Translations under genes and position numbers: made by a program
NCBI GenBank assembly: GCA_002337455.1
Contig: DDGC01000027.1
Coordinates: forward strand, 37,251 to 101,250
Length of the DNA stretch: 64,000 nucleotides
Source: Rhizobiales bacterium UBA1912
GTDB lineage: Bacteria > Pseudomonadota > Alphaproteobacteria > Rhizobiales > Devosiaceae
Direction of reading: 5' to 3'
Shown: in pieces, positions 9,811 to 17,841 of the stretch
How the letters are laid out: each line of letters begins with the position of its first letter
Position numbering within the stretch: the stretch's first letter is position 1
The notes under the pieces: generated by a model
The model's database searches: none
What the model saw: the letters and a program-made list of their open reading frames with translations, nothing else
What the model was told of the DNA's origin: nothing

Positions 9811-11295
9811 GTGACCGATCTTACCCGTCTGAGCCTCAAAGCCCTGCGCGATGGAATCGCTGCCAAGGAGTTCACAGCGCTCGAAGCCACCGATGCTTAT
9901 GTCACCGCCATCGAGGCCGGAAACGACAAGCTCAATGCCTATGTCGCCGTCGCCGCCGATCAAGCGCGTGAGATGGCCAAGGCGTCCGACGCGAAAATCG
10001 CTGCCGGAAACAACGGCATGCTCGAAGGTGTGCCGCTGGGCATCAAGGATCTGTTCGCCACCAAGGGCGTCCACACCCAGGCCGCCAGCCACATCCTCGA
10101 CGGCTTCAAGCCCGAATACGAATCCACGGTCACCGAACACCTCTGGGCCGATGGCGCCGTCATGCTGGGCAAGCTCAACATGGACGAATTCGCCATGGGC
10201 TCGTCCAACGAAACCTCGTACTACGGCCCGGTGGTCAATCCCTGGCGCGGCGAGGGCGGCAACAAGGATCTGGTGCCCGGCGGTTCGTCGGGCGGCTCGG
10301 CTGCCGCGGTTTCCGCATGGCTGTGCGCCGGGGCGACCGCAACCGATACGGGCGGATCGATCCGCCAGCCTGCCGCATTCACCGGCACTGTGGGCATCAA
10401 GCCGACCTATGGCCGCTGCTCGCGCTGGGGCACCGTTGCCTTCGCATCCTCGCTCGATCAGGCCGGACCGATCGCCCGCACCGTTGAGGATACGGCGTTG
10501 ATGCTGCAGTCGATGGCCGGGTTCGATCCCAAGGATTCCACATCCGTCGATATGGCCGTCCCCGATTTCGCTGCAGCTGTCGAGCGCGGCGTCAAGGGCA
10601 TGACCATCGGCGTTCCGGCTGAATACCGCATGGACGGGATGCCTGACGAGATCGAAAAGCTCTGGAGCCAGGGCCTTGAATGGCTCAAGGCCGAGGGTGC
10701 GACGGTCAAGGATATCTCGCTGCAGCACACCAAATACGCGCTGCCCGCCTATTACATCGTCGCCCCCGCCGAAGCCTCGTCCAACCTCGCCCGCTATGAC
10801 GGCGTCAAATACGGCTTGCGCGTATCGGGCAAGGACATCACCGACATGTACGAGATGACCCGCGCCGAAGGGTTTGGCCGCGAGGTCAAGCGCCGCGTGA
10901 TGATCGGCACCTACGTGCTCTCGGCGGGCTATTACGACGCCTATTACGTCCGCGCCCAAAAGGTCCGCACGCTCATCAAGCGCGACTTCGAGGACGCCTT
11001 CAACGCTGGCGTCGATGCCATCCTGACCCCGGCAACGCCTTCGGCCGCCTTTGGCATCGCCGATCAGGAGCTGCACGCCGATCCGGTCAAGATGTATCTC
11101 AACGACATCTTCACGGTGACCGTCAACATGGCCGGCCTGCCGGGCATCGCGGTTCCTGCCGGCAAGGACGGGCAGGGGCTGCCGCTCGGGCTGCAGCTGA
11201 TCGGCAAGCCGTTCGACGAGGAAACACTGTTCTCGGCGGCTCGCGTCATTGAAAAGAGCGCCGCGCTCGATCTGGCCCCCGCCAAATGGTGGTGA
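9811..11295 (+). CDS. gatA: Asp-tRNA(Asn)/Glu-tRNA(Gln) amidotransferase subunit A
   Basis: Amidase subunit (494 residues) that releases ammonia from glutamine or asparagine for amidation of mischarged tRNA. The Ser-cisSer-Lys triad of amidase-signature enzymes is intact: Lys79 in LGIKDLF, Ser159 in VPGGSSGGSAAAV, and Ser183 in DTGGSIRQPAAFTG, with the same 24-residue spacing as in characterised GatA. It starts with GTG at 9811 after GGATTTATCC. Its TGA stop overlaps the ATG of the pentapeptide-repeat gene. Confidence 0.97.
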   Translation: MTDLTRLSLKALRDGIAAKEFTALEATDAYVTAIEAGNDKLNAYVAVAADQAREMAKASDAKIAAGNNGMLEGVPLGIKDLFATKGVHTQAASHILDGFKPEYESTVTEHLWADGAVMLGKLNMDEFAMGSSNETSYYGPVVNPWRGEGGNKDLVPGGSSGGSAAAVSAWLCAGATATDTGGSIRQPAAFTGTVGIKPTYGRCSRWGTVAFASSLDQAGPIARTVEDTALMLQSMAGFDPKDSTSVDMAVPDFAAAVERGVKGMTIGVPAEYRMDGMPDEIEKLWSQGLEWLKAEGATVKDISLQHTKYALPAYYIVAPAEASSNLARYDGVKYGLRVSGKDITDMYEMTRAEGFGREVKRRVMIGTYVLSAGYYDAYYVRAQKVRTLIKRDFEDAFNAGVDAILTPATPSAAFGIADQELHADPVKMYLNDIFTVTVNMAGLPGIAVPAGKDGQGLPLGLQLIGKPFDEETLFSAARVIEKSAALDLAPAKWW

Positions 11296-12056
11296 TGACC
11301 CAGGGACAGCTCGAAGAGCTGATCCTTGAGAAAAAGCCTGTCGAAAACGCCGATCTTTCCGGTATCGACTGGTCCGATCTTGTCGATGGCGCGCTGCATG
11401 CGCGCCATTGCGTTTTCCGCGATGCCCATCTGACCGACGCCGAGTTGGCGGGCGCCAAATTCGAAAACTGCACCTTCGAGCGAACCCGCTTCGGCGGCGC
11501 CAATTTCACCGACGCCGTGTTTTCCCATTGCTCGTTCTTTGATGCGGAAACCCGGCAGGGGTGCGATTTCTCCCGCGCCGATTTCGAGGGCGCGACATTC
11601 GAGAATTGCAATCTGGCGACGGCAAAATTTGGTTTGGCCGGTCTTTTCGATACCACCTTCAAGCATTGCAAGGCGGCAGGTGCCGATTTCGAGGACGCCC
11701 GCTTTGCCAAAACATCGGGGCGGGTCGCAGTGTCCCGCGTGCGGTTCATCGGCACGCAGCTCGATATGTCGAGTTTCAGGCAGGCGCGGCTTGAGGACTG
11801 CATGTTTTCCGAGTGCAGCCTGCGCCAGGCCGATTTGCGCCAGACGACGCTGTCGAGTGCCGATATGCGCGGCTCCGATCTTTCCGAAGCCAATCTCAAC
11901 GGCGCCATCCTCGACAATGCCGATCTGCGCGACGCAACGCTGCTCGGCCTCGATGTGACCAAGCTCACCAGCTTCGAGGGCGTCAAGGTTTCGGCCGATC
12001 AGTTGACCGATCTCGTGCGTCCGTTGGGCATCAGGGTCTTCCCGCGCGGGCGTTGA
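11295..12056 (+). CDS. Pentapeptide-repeat protein
   Basis: 253 residues with many A(D/N)LxX-type repeats, such as GAKFENCTFERTRFGGANF near residue 53 and a regular run QADLRQTTLSSADMRGSDL toward the end. These repeats build a right-handed quadrilateral beta-helix; some members mimic DNA and shield gyrase, but no such role is shown here. The repeat array is interrupted near residues 130-160. The chosen start (MTQGQ) overlaps the gatA stop as TGATG; an ATG nine bases earlier is also possible. Coupling to gatA is notable for a protein with no known link to tRNA amidation. Confidence 0.85.
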   Translation: MTQGQLEELILEKKPVENADLSGIDWSDLVDGALHARHCVFRDAHLTDAELAGAKFENCTFERTRFGGANFTDAVFSHCSFFDAETRQGCDFSRADFEGATFENCNLATAKFGLAGLFDTTFKHCKAAGADFEDARFAKTSGRVAVSRVRFIGTQLDMSSFRQARLEDCMFSECSLRQADLRQTTLSSADMRGSDLSEANLNGAILDNADLRDATLLGLDVTKLTSFEGVKVSADQLTDLVRPLGIRVFPRGR

Positions 12057-12129
12057 GCCACCATGTTGCACTCAAAGCCCTTAGCGGCTAACTGAATTCT
12101 TCAACTGTTTTCCGGTATTTTAGAAACTC

Positions 12130-12444
12130 ATGTCCGATATCTTCACGTCACTGGATTGGTCCGCGCCGCCCAAGGACCTCAGCATGCCACTGCAGGCACT
12201 CTGGTGGATCAGGAAGGGCGAATTCCGCATGGGCCCCGAGTGGGACGAAGCCCATCGCATCGTCCAGCAGATGGAGGGCGTTGAAGCCTTCGATTGGGTT
12301 CATGCCCTTTTGCACTGGATCGAGGCCGATATGGGCAACGCCGATTACTGGTATCGCCGCTCGGGCAAGCGCCGCACCGCGCCGTCGGTATCCCAGGAAT
12401 GGGAGCACATGGCGATGATGCTCTCGGACGCGCCGCGGCATTAA
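12130..12444 (+). CDS. Conserved hypothetical protein, tryptophan-rich
   Basis: 104 residues, soluble, with eight tryptophans spread through short segments such as LQALWWIRKGEF and ADYWYRRSGKR. The composition and lack of low-complexity sequence support a real protein, and similar short proteins are known to me from related genomes, but no function can be assigned. No strong ribosome site precedes the ATG. It lies 73 bases after the pentapeptide-repeat gene and before a repeat-rich gap. Confidence 0.65.
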   Translation: MSDIFTSLDWSAPPKDLSMPLQALWWIRKGEFRMGPEWDEAHRIVQQMEGVEAFDWVHALLHWIEADMGNADYWYRRSGKRRTAPSVSQEWEHMAMMLSDAPRH

Positions 12445-12484
12445 CAGCGTCAGCCAGCGGTCTGCCCCTCGCCCCCACCCCTTC

Positions 12485-12611
12485 GTCATCCTCGGGCTTG
12501 ACCCGGGGATCTGCAACGTATCTGCACGCACAGCAGAAGTGATGCTCCTCTCCTCAACCCCTCACCGGCTCCCCCGATGCAGCGGATCCCCGGGTCGAGC
12601 CCCAGGATGAC
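12485..12611. repeat. REP-like palindrome pair 1
   Basis: Two copies of a 27-base palindromic unit face each other, at 12485-12511 (GTCATCCTCGGGCTTGACCC...) and 12585-12611 in reverse orientation. Each can fold with GATCCCCGGG pairing with the CCTCGGGAT-like arm around a TCAAG or TCGAG loop. The same unit recurs at 58.7-59.5 kb. The remaining DNA of this gap up to the next repeat shows no convincing gene. Confidence 0.85.
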
Positions 12612-12637
12612 GCGGAGGAGGGTGGAGACGTGGGTTA

Positions 12638-12915
12638 CATAACTTATCCCCGCTTCCATAACCTCTCCCATACTGCCCTCACGAACCCGCTTTTATGGAC
12701 GCAAGCGCAACGAACGTTTGAGCGGGTTTGGTTCGGGTTCCTTGCGGGTCGCTGCAGGGAAGGCCCAAAGCGGACAGATGGCCGGACGAGGAGCCAGGCG
12801 TTCCACGTCGTACTCCTGAAAGGGAGAGGGGCACCGCGGATGTCACCGGCAACGGTGTCATCCCGACAAACCCCAGCCCGAGACGCCGCCATAAGCCAAA
12901 AATCCCGGATGCATG
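12638..12915 (-). repeat. Shortened, inverted copy of the long intergenic repeat (copy C)
   Basis: Reading the minus strand, this segment matches the repeats at 41.9 and 58.1 kb in several islands: CCGGGATTTTTGGCTTATGG, the GGCGGCGTCTCGGGCTGGGG block, CATCTGTCCGCTTTGGGCC, and the end block GCGGGGATAAGT. It lacks the 5' hairpin half and is more divergent. It fills most of the gap between 12612 and the YjhX-type gene; 12916-13045 shows nothing further. Confidence 0.75.
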
Positions 12916-13045
12916 GGACGATGATCGCTTCATATAAAAAATAAAATTGTGCGGAGCGTTCATCGCCCCATGCCGTCTATGATTTTTGCGATGACCGCGG
13001 TCCGAAGGGCCGGCGGGCGATTTGCCGCGCCGGCACCGGAATTGA

Positions 13046-13303
13046 TCAGCGGTTGTCCAGTTGGCCGCGCACCAGTATCACGCCCCGTCGGGTTATGCGG
13101 TAGGGCCCGCCATCTTGGGAGGCGATGGTTTTGCGGCGGCGCAGCTTCTTGAACAGCGCCATATCGCACTGAGTCAGACGCCAGCCGTCTCGATTGTAGC
13201 ACTCGATGTCGGCGATCTTGCCGCGCGCATCCTTGAGGGGTTGGATGTAGCCGCCTTGAGCCAACGCGTGCAGCACGCGCTGTTCGTCTCGGGAAATGTC
13301 CAT
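13046..13303 (-). CDS. YjhX/UPF0386 family protein (putative toxin)
   Basis: 85 residues. It begins MDISRDEQRVLHALAQGGYI, followed by a middle motif DIECYNRDGWRL and the closing GGPYRITRRGVILVRGQLDN, which together match UPF0386/YjhX along its full length. The E. coli member has been described as the toxin of a YjhX-YjhQ pair whose antitoxin is a GNAT-type protein. No gene for a partner adjoins it, though a GNAT gene lies about 600 bases away on the other strand. Whether it is toxic here is unknown. Confidence 0.85.
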   Translation of the reverse strand: MDISRDEQRVLHALAQGGYIQPLKDARGKIADIECYNRDGWRLTQCDMALFKKLRRRKTIASQDGGPYRITRRGVILVRGQLDNR

Positions 13304-13559
13304 GAAAGTCTGTCTGCTGATGAGGCGGAGGACCGCCGGTCAAACGAAAACCTTGCCGCCCGCATTTCGCCAGGAGGCCGGTAAGTTCGATTTTTCAGCC
13401 CAGCCTGATTAGGCCGGGCCTCAGCGGGGCTCAGACAGATTACACATAAGAAATCTCACTAGCCCCGGAACGGCGAGAAGGCAAGTGGGCGAACGAGGTG
13501 GTTGAAAATCATCGGCTGTCGTTGCACACCATCACCGACGTGAATTTTCGAGGCCAGAC

Positions 13560-13874
13560 ATGACCGCCACAAAACTGCCCGCCGATTGTGAAACCAAGGA
13601 CGATGTGCGCGCCGAGATCGATCGGATCGATCACGCGCTGATCGAACTTTTTGCCGAGCGGCATGGGTACGTGACACGGATGGCCGAGATCAAGACCGAC
13701 CCGCATGAGGCCAACGATCCTGCCCGTATCGAGGCGATTGTGGCCAAACGGCGCGCCCAGGCTCTGGAGCTCGAGCTGGATGAAGATCAGATCGAATTGC
13801 TCTGGCGCACATTAATTGACTGGAACATCAACTACGAAAAGGGCATCATCATTGCCCGGACCCGGAAAAAATAG
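13560..13874 (+). CDS. Chorismate mutase (AroQ class)
   Basis: Converts chorismate to prephenate for phenylalanine and tyrosine synthesis. The 104-residue all-helical protein shows the AroQ pattern: DDVRAEIDRIDHALIELFAE with the first catalytic arginine, RHGYVTRMAEIK with the second arginine and lysine, DPARIEAIVAKRRA, and a late helix ending LLWRTLIDWNINYE. A stand-alone mutase of this length is common in the order. The upstream 256 bases (13304-13559) contain no recognisable element. Confidence 0.92.
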   Translation: MTATKLPADCETKDDVRAEIDRIDHALIELFAERHGYVTRMAEIKTDPHEANDPARIEAIVAKRRAQALELELDEDQIELLWRTLIDWNINYEKGIIIARTRKK

Positions 13875-13887
13875 AGCACCAGAGAAA

Positions 13888-14403
13888 ATGCTCGACAATT
13901 TGATCCTTCGCCGCGCCTCCATCGCCGAAGCGGACAAGCTCGGCAAGCTGGCATTTGCGTCCTGGGATTCGAGTATGCGGCACATCATCAGTCCCGAATC
14001 CGAAGAGGGCGTTGCCGCCGAGCGCGCCGCCCTCGAGCTGTCGTTTCAGCTGTTCTGCATCACCGCCAGTGATGCCATCACGGTGGCCGAGCATGATGGC
14101 GATCTCGTCGGTTGGGGCGCCCGTGAGCCGATGAGCGACTATATATCCGATCTGTGGGTCACCCCGGCCCATCAGCGCAACGGCATCGGTCGGGCGCTTC
14201 TCGCCGCCGTCGAGCAGGACATTTTCCGCGCCGGGCACGATGTCGCGGTGCTCGAAACCCATGCCGAAAATGGCGGTGCCATCCGGTTTTACGCCCGCGA
14301 GGGATATGGGATCGTCTGGCGGGGTATCAAATTCTCCCGCATGCTGGGCCAGCGCATCGAAAAAGTGCGCATGGAAAAGCAATTGGTGGTCACCGCCCAC
14401 TAG
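13888..14403 (+). CDS. GNAT-family N-acetyltransferase
   Basis: 171 residues from the ATG at 13888 (MLDNLILRR), 13 bases after chorismate mutase. The core acetyl-CoA motif is ISDLWVTPAHQRNGIGRALL, followed by AVLETHAENGGAIRFYAREG in motif B; this is a standard single-domain GNAT. The substrate cannot be inferred. Longer upstream reading in the same frame overlaps chorismate mutase and is not supported. Confidence 0.9.
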   Translation: MLDNLILRRASIAEADKLGKLAFASWDSSMRHIISPESEEGVAAERAALELSFQLFCITASDAITVAEHDGDLVGWGAREPMSDYISDLWVTPAHQRNGIGRALLAAVEQDIFRAGHDVAVLETHAENGGAIRFYAREGYGIVWRGIKFSRMLGQRIEKVRMEKQLVVTAH

Positions 14404-14486
14404 CCTCCCGACGGCAATTGTTTTATCCCCGACATCAAGTTTCCGCGCAGATTAGCGCCTGGGCAATCGAGCAGGTTTTCGCTTCC

Positions 14487-15971
14487 ATGACACTCGTCGA
14501 TACACGCACACCCACCCCGAAATATTTCATCTCCGGCGCCACTGGCGATTGGGAAATGGTCATCGGTATGGAGGTGCACGCGCAGGTGACCTCGGAGTCC
14601 AAGCTGTTCTCGGGCTCCTCGACCGAATTCGGCAATCCGCCCAATTCCAACGTCTCGTTCGTTGACGCTGCCATGCCGGGCATGCTGCCGGTCATCAACG
14701 AAGAATGTGTGCGCCAGGCCGTGCGCACCGGGCTCGGGCTCAAGGCGCAGATCAACAAGCGCTCGGTGTTCGATCGCAAGAATTATTTCTATCCCGATCT
14801 GCCCCAGGGCTATCAGATTTCCCAGTTCAAGGACCCGATCGTCGGTGAGGGCAAGGTCATGCTCGATCTTGGCGAGGATGGCGAGGTCGAGATTGGCATC
14901 GAGCGCCTGCATCTCGAACAGGATGCCGGCAAGTCGATCCACGATCAGCATCCCAATATGAGCTTTGTCGACCTCAACCGCTCGGGCGTAGCGCTCATGG
15001 AGATCGTCTCCAAGCCCGATCTGCGCTCCTCTGATGAGGCAAAAGCCTATCTCTCCAAGCTGCGGACCATCCTGCGCTATCTGGGGACCTGCGACGGCAA
15101 TATGGAGCAGGGCTCCATGCGGGCCGACATCAACGTTTCGGTGCGTCGTCCCGGTGGGGAATTCGGTACGCGCTGCGAGATCAAGAACGTCAATTCGGTC
15201 CGCTTTGCCGGCCAGGCCATTGAATATGAAGCGCGCCGTCAGATCGACATTCTCGAAGACGGTGGGGTGATCGATCAGGAAACCCGGCTTTACGACCCCA
15301 AGACCGGCACGACACGGTCTATGCGGTCCAAGGAAGAAGCTCACGACTACCGCTATTTCCCTGACCCCGACCTGCTGCCGCTTGAATTTGATGACGCGTT
15401 CATCGCCAGGCTCGCCGAGAAGCTGCCCGAACTGCCCGACGAAAAGAGTGCCCGTCTGGTCAATGACTACGGCGTCACTCACTATGATGCGTCCGTTCTC
15501 GTCTCCGACCGTCGCTATGCCGATTTTTACGAGGACGTCGCCAAGGGCCGCGATGGCAAGTTGGCTGCCAACTGGGTGATCAACGAATTTTTCGGGCGCC
15601 TGTCCAAGGAGGGGCTTTCAATCAACGAGAGCCCGATGAACGCCAATCAACTTGGCGGCATCGTGGATCTGATCTCCAAGGGCGAGATTTCGGGAAAGAT
15701 TGCCAAGGATCTGTTCGAGATCGTCTGGAACGAGGGCGGCGATCCGGCCGAACTGGTTGAATCGCGCGGCATGAAGCAGGTCTCCGATACCGGCGCTATC
15801 GAAAAGATCGTCGACGAGATCATCGCCGGCAATCCCGGGCAGGTCGAAGCGGTCAAGACCAAGCCGGGCCTGCTGGGCTGGTTTGTCGGCCAGGTCATGA
15901 AGCAGACCGGCGGTAAGGCAAACCCCCAGGCGGTCAATGAGATTCTCAAGGCCAAGCTGGAACTGGAATAG
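14487..15971 (+). CDS. gatB: Asp-tRNA(Asn)/Glu-tRNA(Gln) amidotransferase subunit B
   Basis: tRNA-binding kinase/transamidation subunit, 494 residues. Markers include VIGMEVHAQVTSESKLFSGS near residue 24, VFDRKNYFYPDLPQGYQISQ near 95, and a C-terminal YqeY-like helical tail ending NEILKAKLELE. The open frame extends over 100 codons upstream through the GNAT gene, but the ATG at 14487 gives the family's usual N-terminus. It completes GatCAB with gatC and gatA at 9.0-11.3 kb, separated by an unrelated segment rather than in the gatCAB order found in many bacteria. Confidence 0.96.
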   Translation: MTLVDTRTPTPKYFISGATGDWEMVIGMEVHAQVTSESKLFSGSSTEFGNPPNSNVSFVDAAMPGMLPVINEECVRQAVRTGLGLKAQINKRSVFDRKNYFYPDLPQGYQISQFKDPIVGEGKVMLDLGEDGEVEIGIERLHLEQDAGKSIHDQHPNMSFVDLNRSGVALMEIVSKPDLRSSDEAKAYLSKLRTILRYLGTCDGNMEQGSMRADINVSVRRPGGEFGTRCEIKNVNSVRFAGQAIEYEARRQIDILEDGGVIDQETRLYDPKTGTTRSMRSKEEAHDYRYFPDPDLLPLEFDDAFIARLAEKLPELPDEKSARLVNDYGVTHYDASVLVSDRRYADFYEDVAKGRDGKLAANWVINEFFGRLSKEGLSINESPMNANQLGGIVDLISKGEISGKIAKDLFEIVWNEGGDPAELVESRGMKQVSDTGAIEKIVDEIIAGNPGQVEAVKTKPGLLGWFVGQVMKQTGGKANPQAVNEILKAKLELE

Positions 15972-16024
15972 CTTTCGGGGAACAGAGGCTATGGGGTTGT
16001 CGTTGGATGGAAAAGGAGGTCGCC

Positions 16025-16216
16025 ATGACCAACCCGCCGCCCGACAACCCTATCCCCAATCCCGATCCGGTCCCGCCGATTCCGGGCCCTAATCCCGATC
16101 CGGTGCCATCTCCACCCGATAGTCCGATCCCCGATCCGACCGACCCCATTCCGCGTCCGCCGGAACCCGAGATCCCGCCCAATCCCGGCGAGCCGGTTCA
16201 GCCGACCCGGAGCTAG
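16025..16216 (+). CDS. Short proline-rich protein
   Basis: 63 residues, roughly two-fifths proline, built from repeats of the type PNPDPVPP and PPDSPIPDP, ending EPVQPTRS. It has no cysteine, signal peptide or membrane segment. The start is supported by AAGGAGGT at 16013-16020, five bases from the ATG and the best ribosome site in this region, which argues for real translation. It is likely unstructured; function is unknown. It lies between gatB and the convergent DMT exporter. Confidence 0.65.
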   Translation: MTNPPPDNPIPNPDPVPPIPGPNPDPVPSPPDSPIPDPTDPIPRPPEPEIPPNPGEPVQPTRS

Positions 16217-16231
16217 AGCGCGCTTCGGGGC

Positions 16232-17131
16232 CTAGTGGGCGGCCCGCGAACGCATGCCGATCCAGCGGGGCAGGCGGCCATCGATCATCAGCAAGCCGAT
16301 GAAGATGGCCACCATGCCGATCAGATGAATCGGCTGAATGATTTCCCCGAGCAGCAGGAAGCCGAATATAATGGCCGAGACGGGGGCGATGAACGTCACC
16401 GTGGAAAAGTTGGTCGCACCAACGCGGGGCAGGATGCGATACATGATGATGAAGGTGAACGTCGTGGCCACAAGCCCGATTCCAAGTGCTGCCAGCCAGG
16501 TTTCCGGCAAGGTGATGACTGGCGCGCCCTCAAAGGAGAACGCCAGTATGGCTGAGCTCAAGCCGGCGCCGGACATGGCTACCACTGCGAAGGCTGTCGG
16601 CTCCACGCTCTTGAAGCTGCGGGTGATGTTGAGCGAAAGCGCATAGCACACCGTCGCGCCAAGGCAGGCGCCGATGGCCCAGAGTTGTGAATTGCCGCCG
16701 CTGGAAAGCGCCGGAGAAGCAAGGATTGCAACGCCGGCAAATCCACAGACCACGCCGACGAATTTGAGCACGCTGGCTCGTTCGCCGTCGCGGAAGAACA
16801 GCGAGATGATCACCGTCATGATGGGCGTGAGCGCATTGATGATCGCCGCAACGCCACTCGCCAGGCTTCCCTGGGCCAACGGATAGAGCGCAAACGGAAT
16901 GGAATAAGCCAGCCAGCCAAGAGCGCCGAGCCTGATCCAGAGAATGGGATCGCGTGGCAACGGCTTGCGCATAACAAACAGGGCAACCCAGCACCCCAAC
17001 GCGCCTATGCAGACGCGCAGCGCCGACACCCAGAGGGGGCCGAGTTCGCGGATCAGAATCGCGTTGAAAATGAAAGAAAAACCCCAGATTCCGCCGAGCA
17101 GGAGAATCCAGAACCAGTCGCGTGTCGCCAT
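16232..17131 (-). CDS. DMT/EamA-family transporter
   Basis: 299 residues with ten hydrophobic segments in two EamA halves, the typical architecture of drug/metabolite exporters. The first half opens WFWILLLGGIWGFSFIFNAI and the second repeats the pattern from about residue 145. The last loop carries FIGLLMIDGRLPRW. Substrate is unknown; members export amino acids, metabolites or drugs. It is transcribed away from purN with a gap of 116 bases and converges on the proline-rich gene. Confidence 0.9.
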   Translation of the reverse strand: MATRDWFWILLLGGIWGFSFIFNAILIRELGPLWVSALRVCIGALGCWVALFVMRKPLPRDPILWIRLGALGWLAYSIPFALYPLAQGSLASGVAAIINALTPIMTVIISLFFRDGERASVLKFVGVVCGFAGVAILASPALSSGGNSQLWAIGACLGATVCYALSLNITRSFKSVEPTAFAVVAMSGAGLSSAILAFSFEGAPVITLPETWLAALGIGLVATTFTFIIMYRILPRVGATNFSTVTFIAPVSAIIFGFLLLGEIIQPIHLIGMVAIFIGLLMIDGRLPRWIGMRSRAAH

Positions 17132-17247
17132 GACAGTATGCCTATAGGTGGAAGGGCCAGACGCTACGCCTTCGGCGGCGCGATGTCGAAGCAGTTATGG
17201 AAATGAGACCTATCAAATCGGGTGATCCGAACCACCCGGTTTTGACG

Positions 17248-17841
17248 TCAGCCGGGATAGGCTGCCGCCCCGGATGCGAGCAGGGCGAGGGCTTCGGGAT
17301 AGAGCTTGTGTTCTTCCACCAACACCCGGGCCGCCAGGGCTTCGGCCGTGTCGCCCGGCTCGATAGGCACTCGCGCCTGCAAAATCGCGGGCCCCTCGTC
17401 GAGGCCGGGCGTCACGAAATGAACTGTGCAGCCGGCTTCCAGCGCGCCATCGGATATGGCCCGTGCGTGTGTATCGAGCCCCTTGTAGGCCGGCAGAAGC
17501 GAGGGATGGATGTTGATCGCCTTGCCCAGCCAGCGGTTTGTGAATTCCGACGTCAGGATGCGCATGAACCCGGCAAGGCAAACGTAATCGACGGCCCATC
17601 CCTCAAGGATGCCCGTCAGGGCGTTTTCGAAATCAAGGCGGCTTTCAAAGCTGCTTTGCGCGAGATTGGCCGTATCGATGCCCTCGGCGCGGGCGGTCTC
17701 CAGTCCGGGCGCCGCGGCGCGATTGGAAAAGACGCCCACGATTTCAGCGGGATAATCGGGAGCCTTTGCGGCCTCGATCAACGCGGTCATGTTCGAGCCA
17801 CGCCCGGAAATCAGCACAGCGACGCGCTTTTTGCCGCTCAT
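17248..17841 (-). CDS. purN: Phosphoribosylglycinamide formyltransferase
   Basis: Third step of purine synthesis: transfers a formyl group from 10-formyl-THF to GAR. 197 residues. Motifs are VLISGRGSNMTALIEA at the N-terminus, VCLAGFMRILTSEF near residue 86, and the catalytic INIHPSLLPAYKG near 108, where Asn and His of the active site are both present. It overlaps purM by four bases on the same strand, the standard purMN arrangement. Confidence 0.97.
   Translation of the reverse strand: MSGKKRVAVLISGRGSNMTALIEAAKAPDYPAEIVGVFSNRAAAPGLETARAEGIDTANLAQSSFESRLDFENALTGILEGWAVDYVCLAGFMRILTSEFTNRWLGKAINIHPSLLPAYKGLDTHARAISDGALEAGCTVHFVTPGLDEGPAILQARVPIEPGDTAEALAARVLVEEHKLYPEALALLASGAAAYPG

Noticed and set aside
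9805..11076. Antisense frame of over 400 codons opposite gatA
   Set aside because: gatA on the plus strand has a complete catalytic triad; the antisense translation has no recognisable motif.
12445..13045. Several small frames in the repeat-rich gap
   Set aside because: They coincide with REP-like units and the partial long repeat and have no ribosome sites.
14154..14486. N-terminal extension of GatB
   Set aside because: It overlaps the GNAT gene in another frame; the ATG at 14487 gives the normal family N-terminus.
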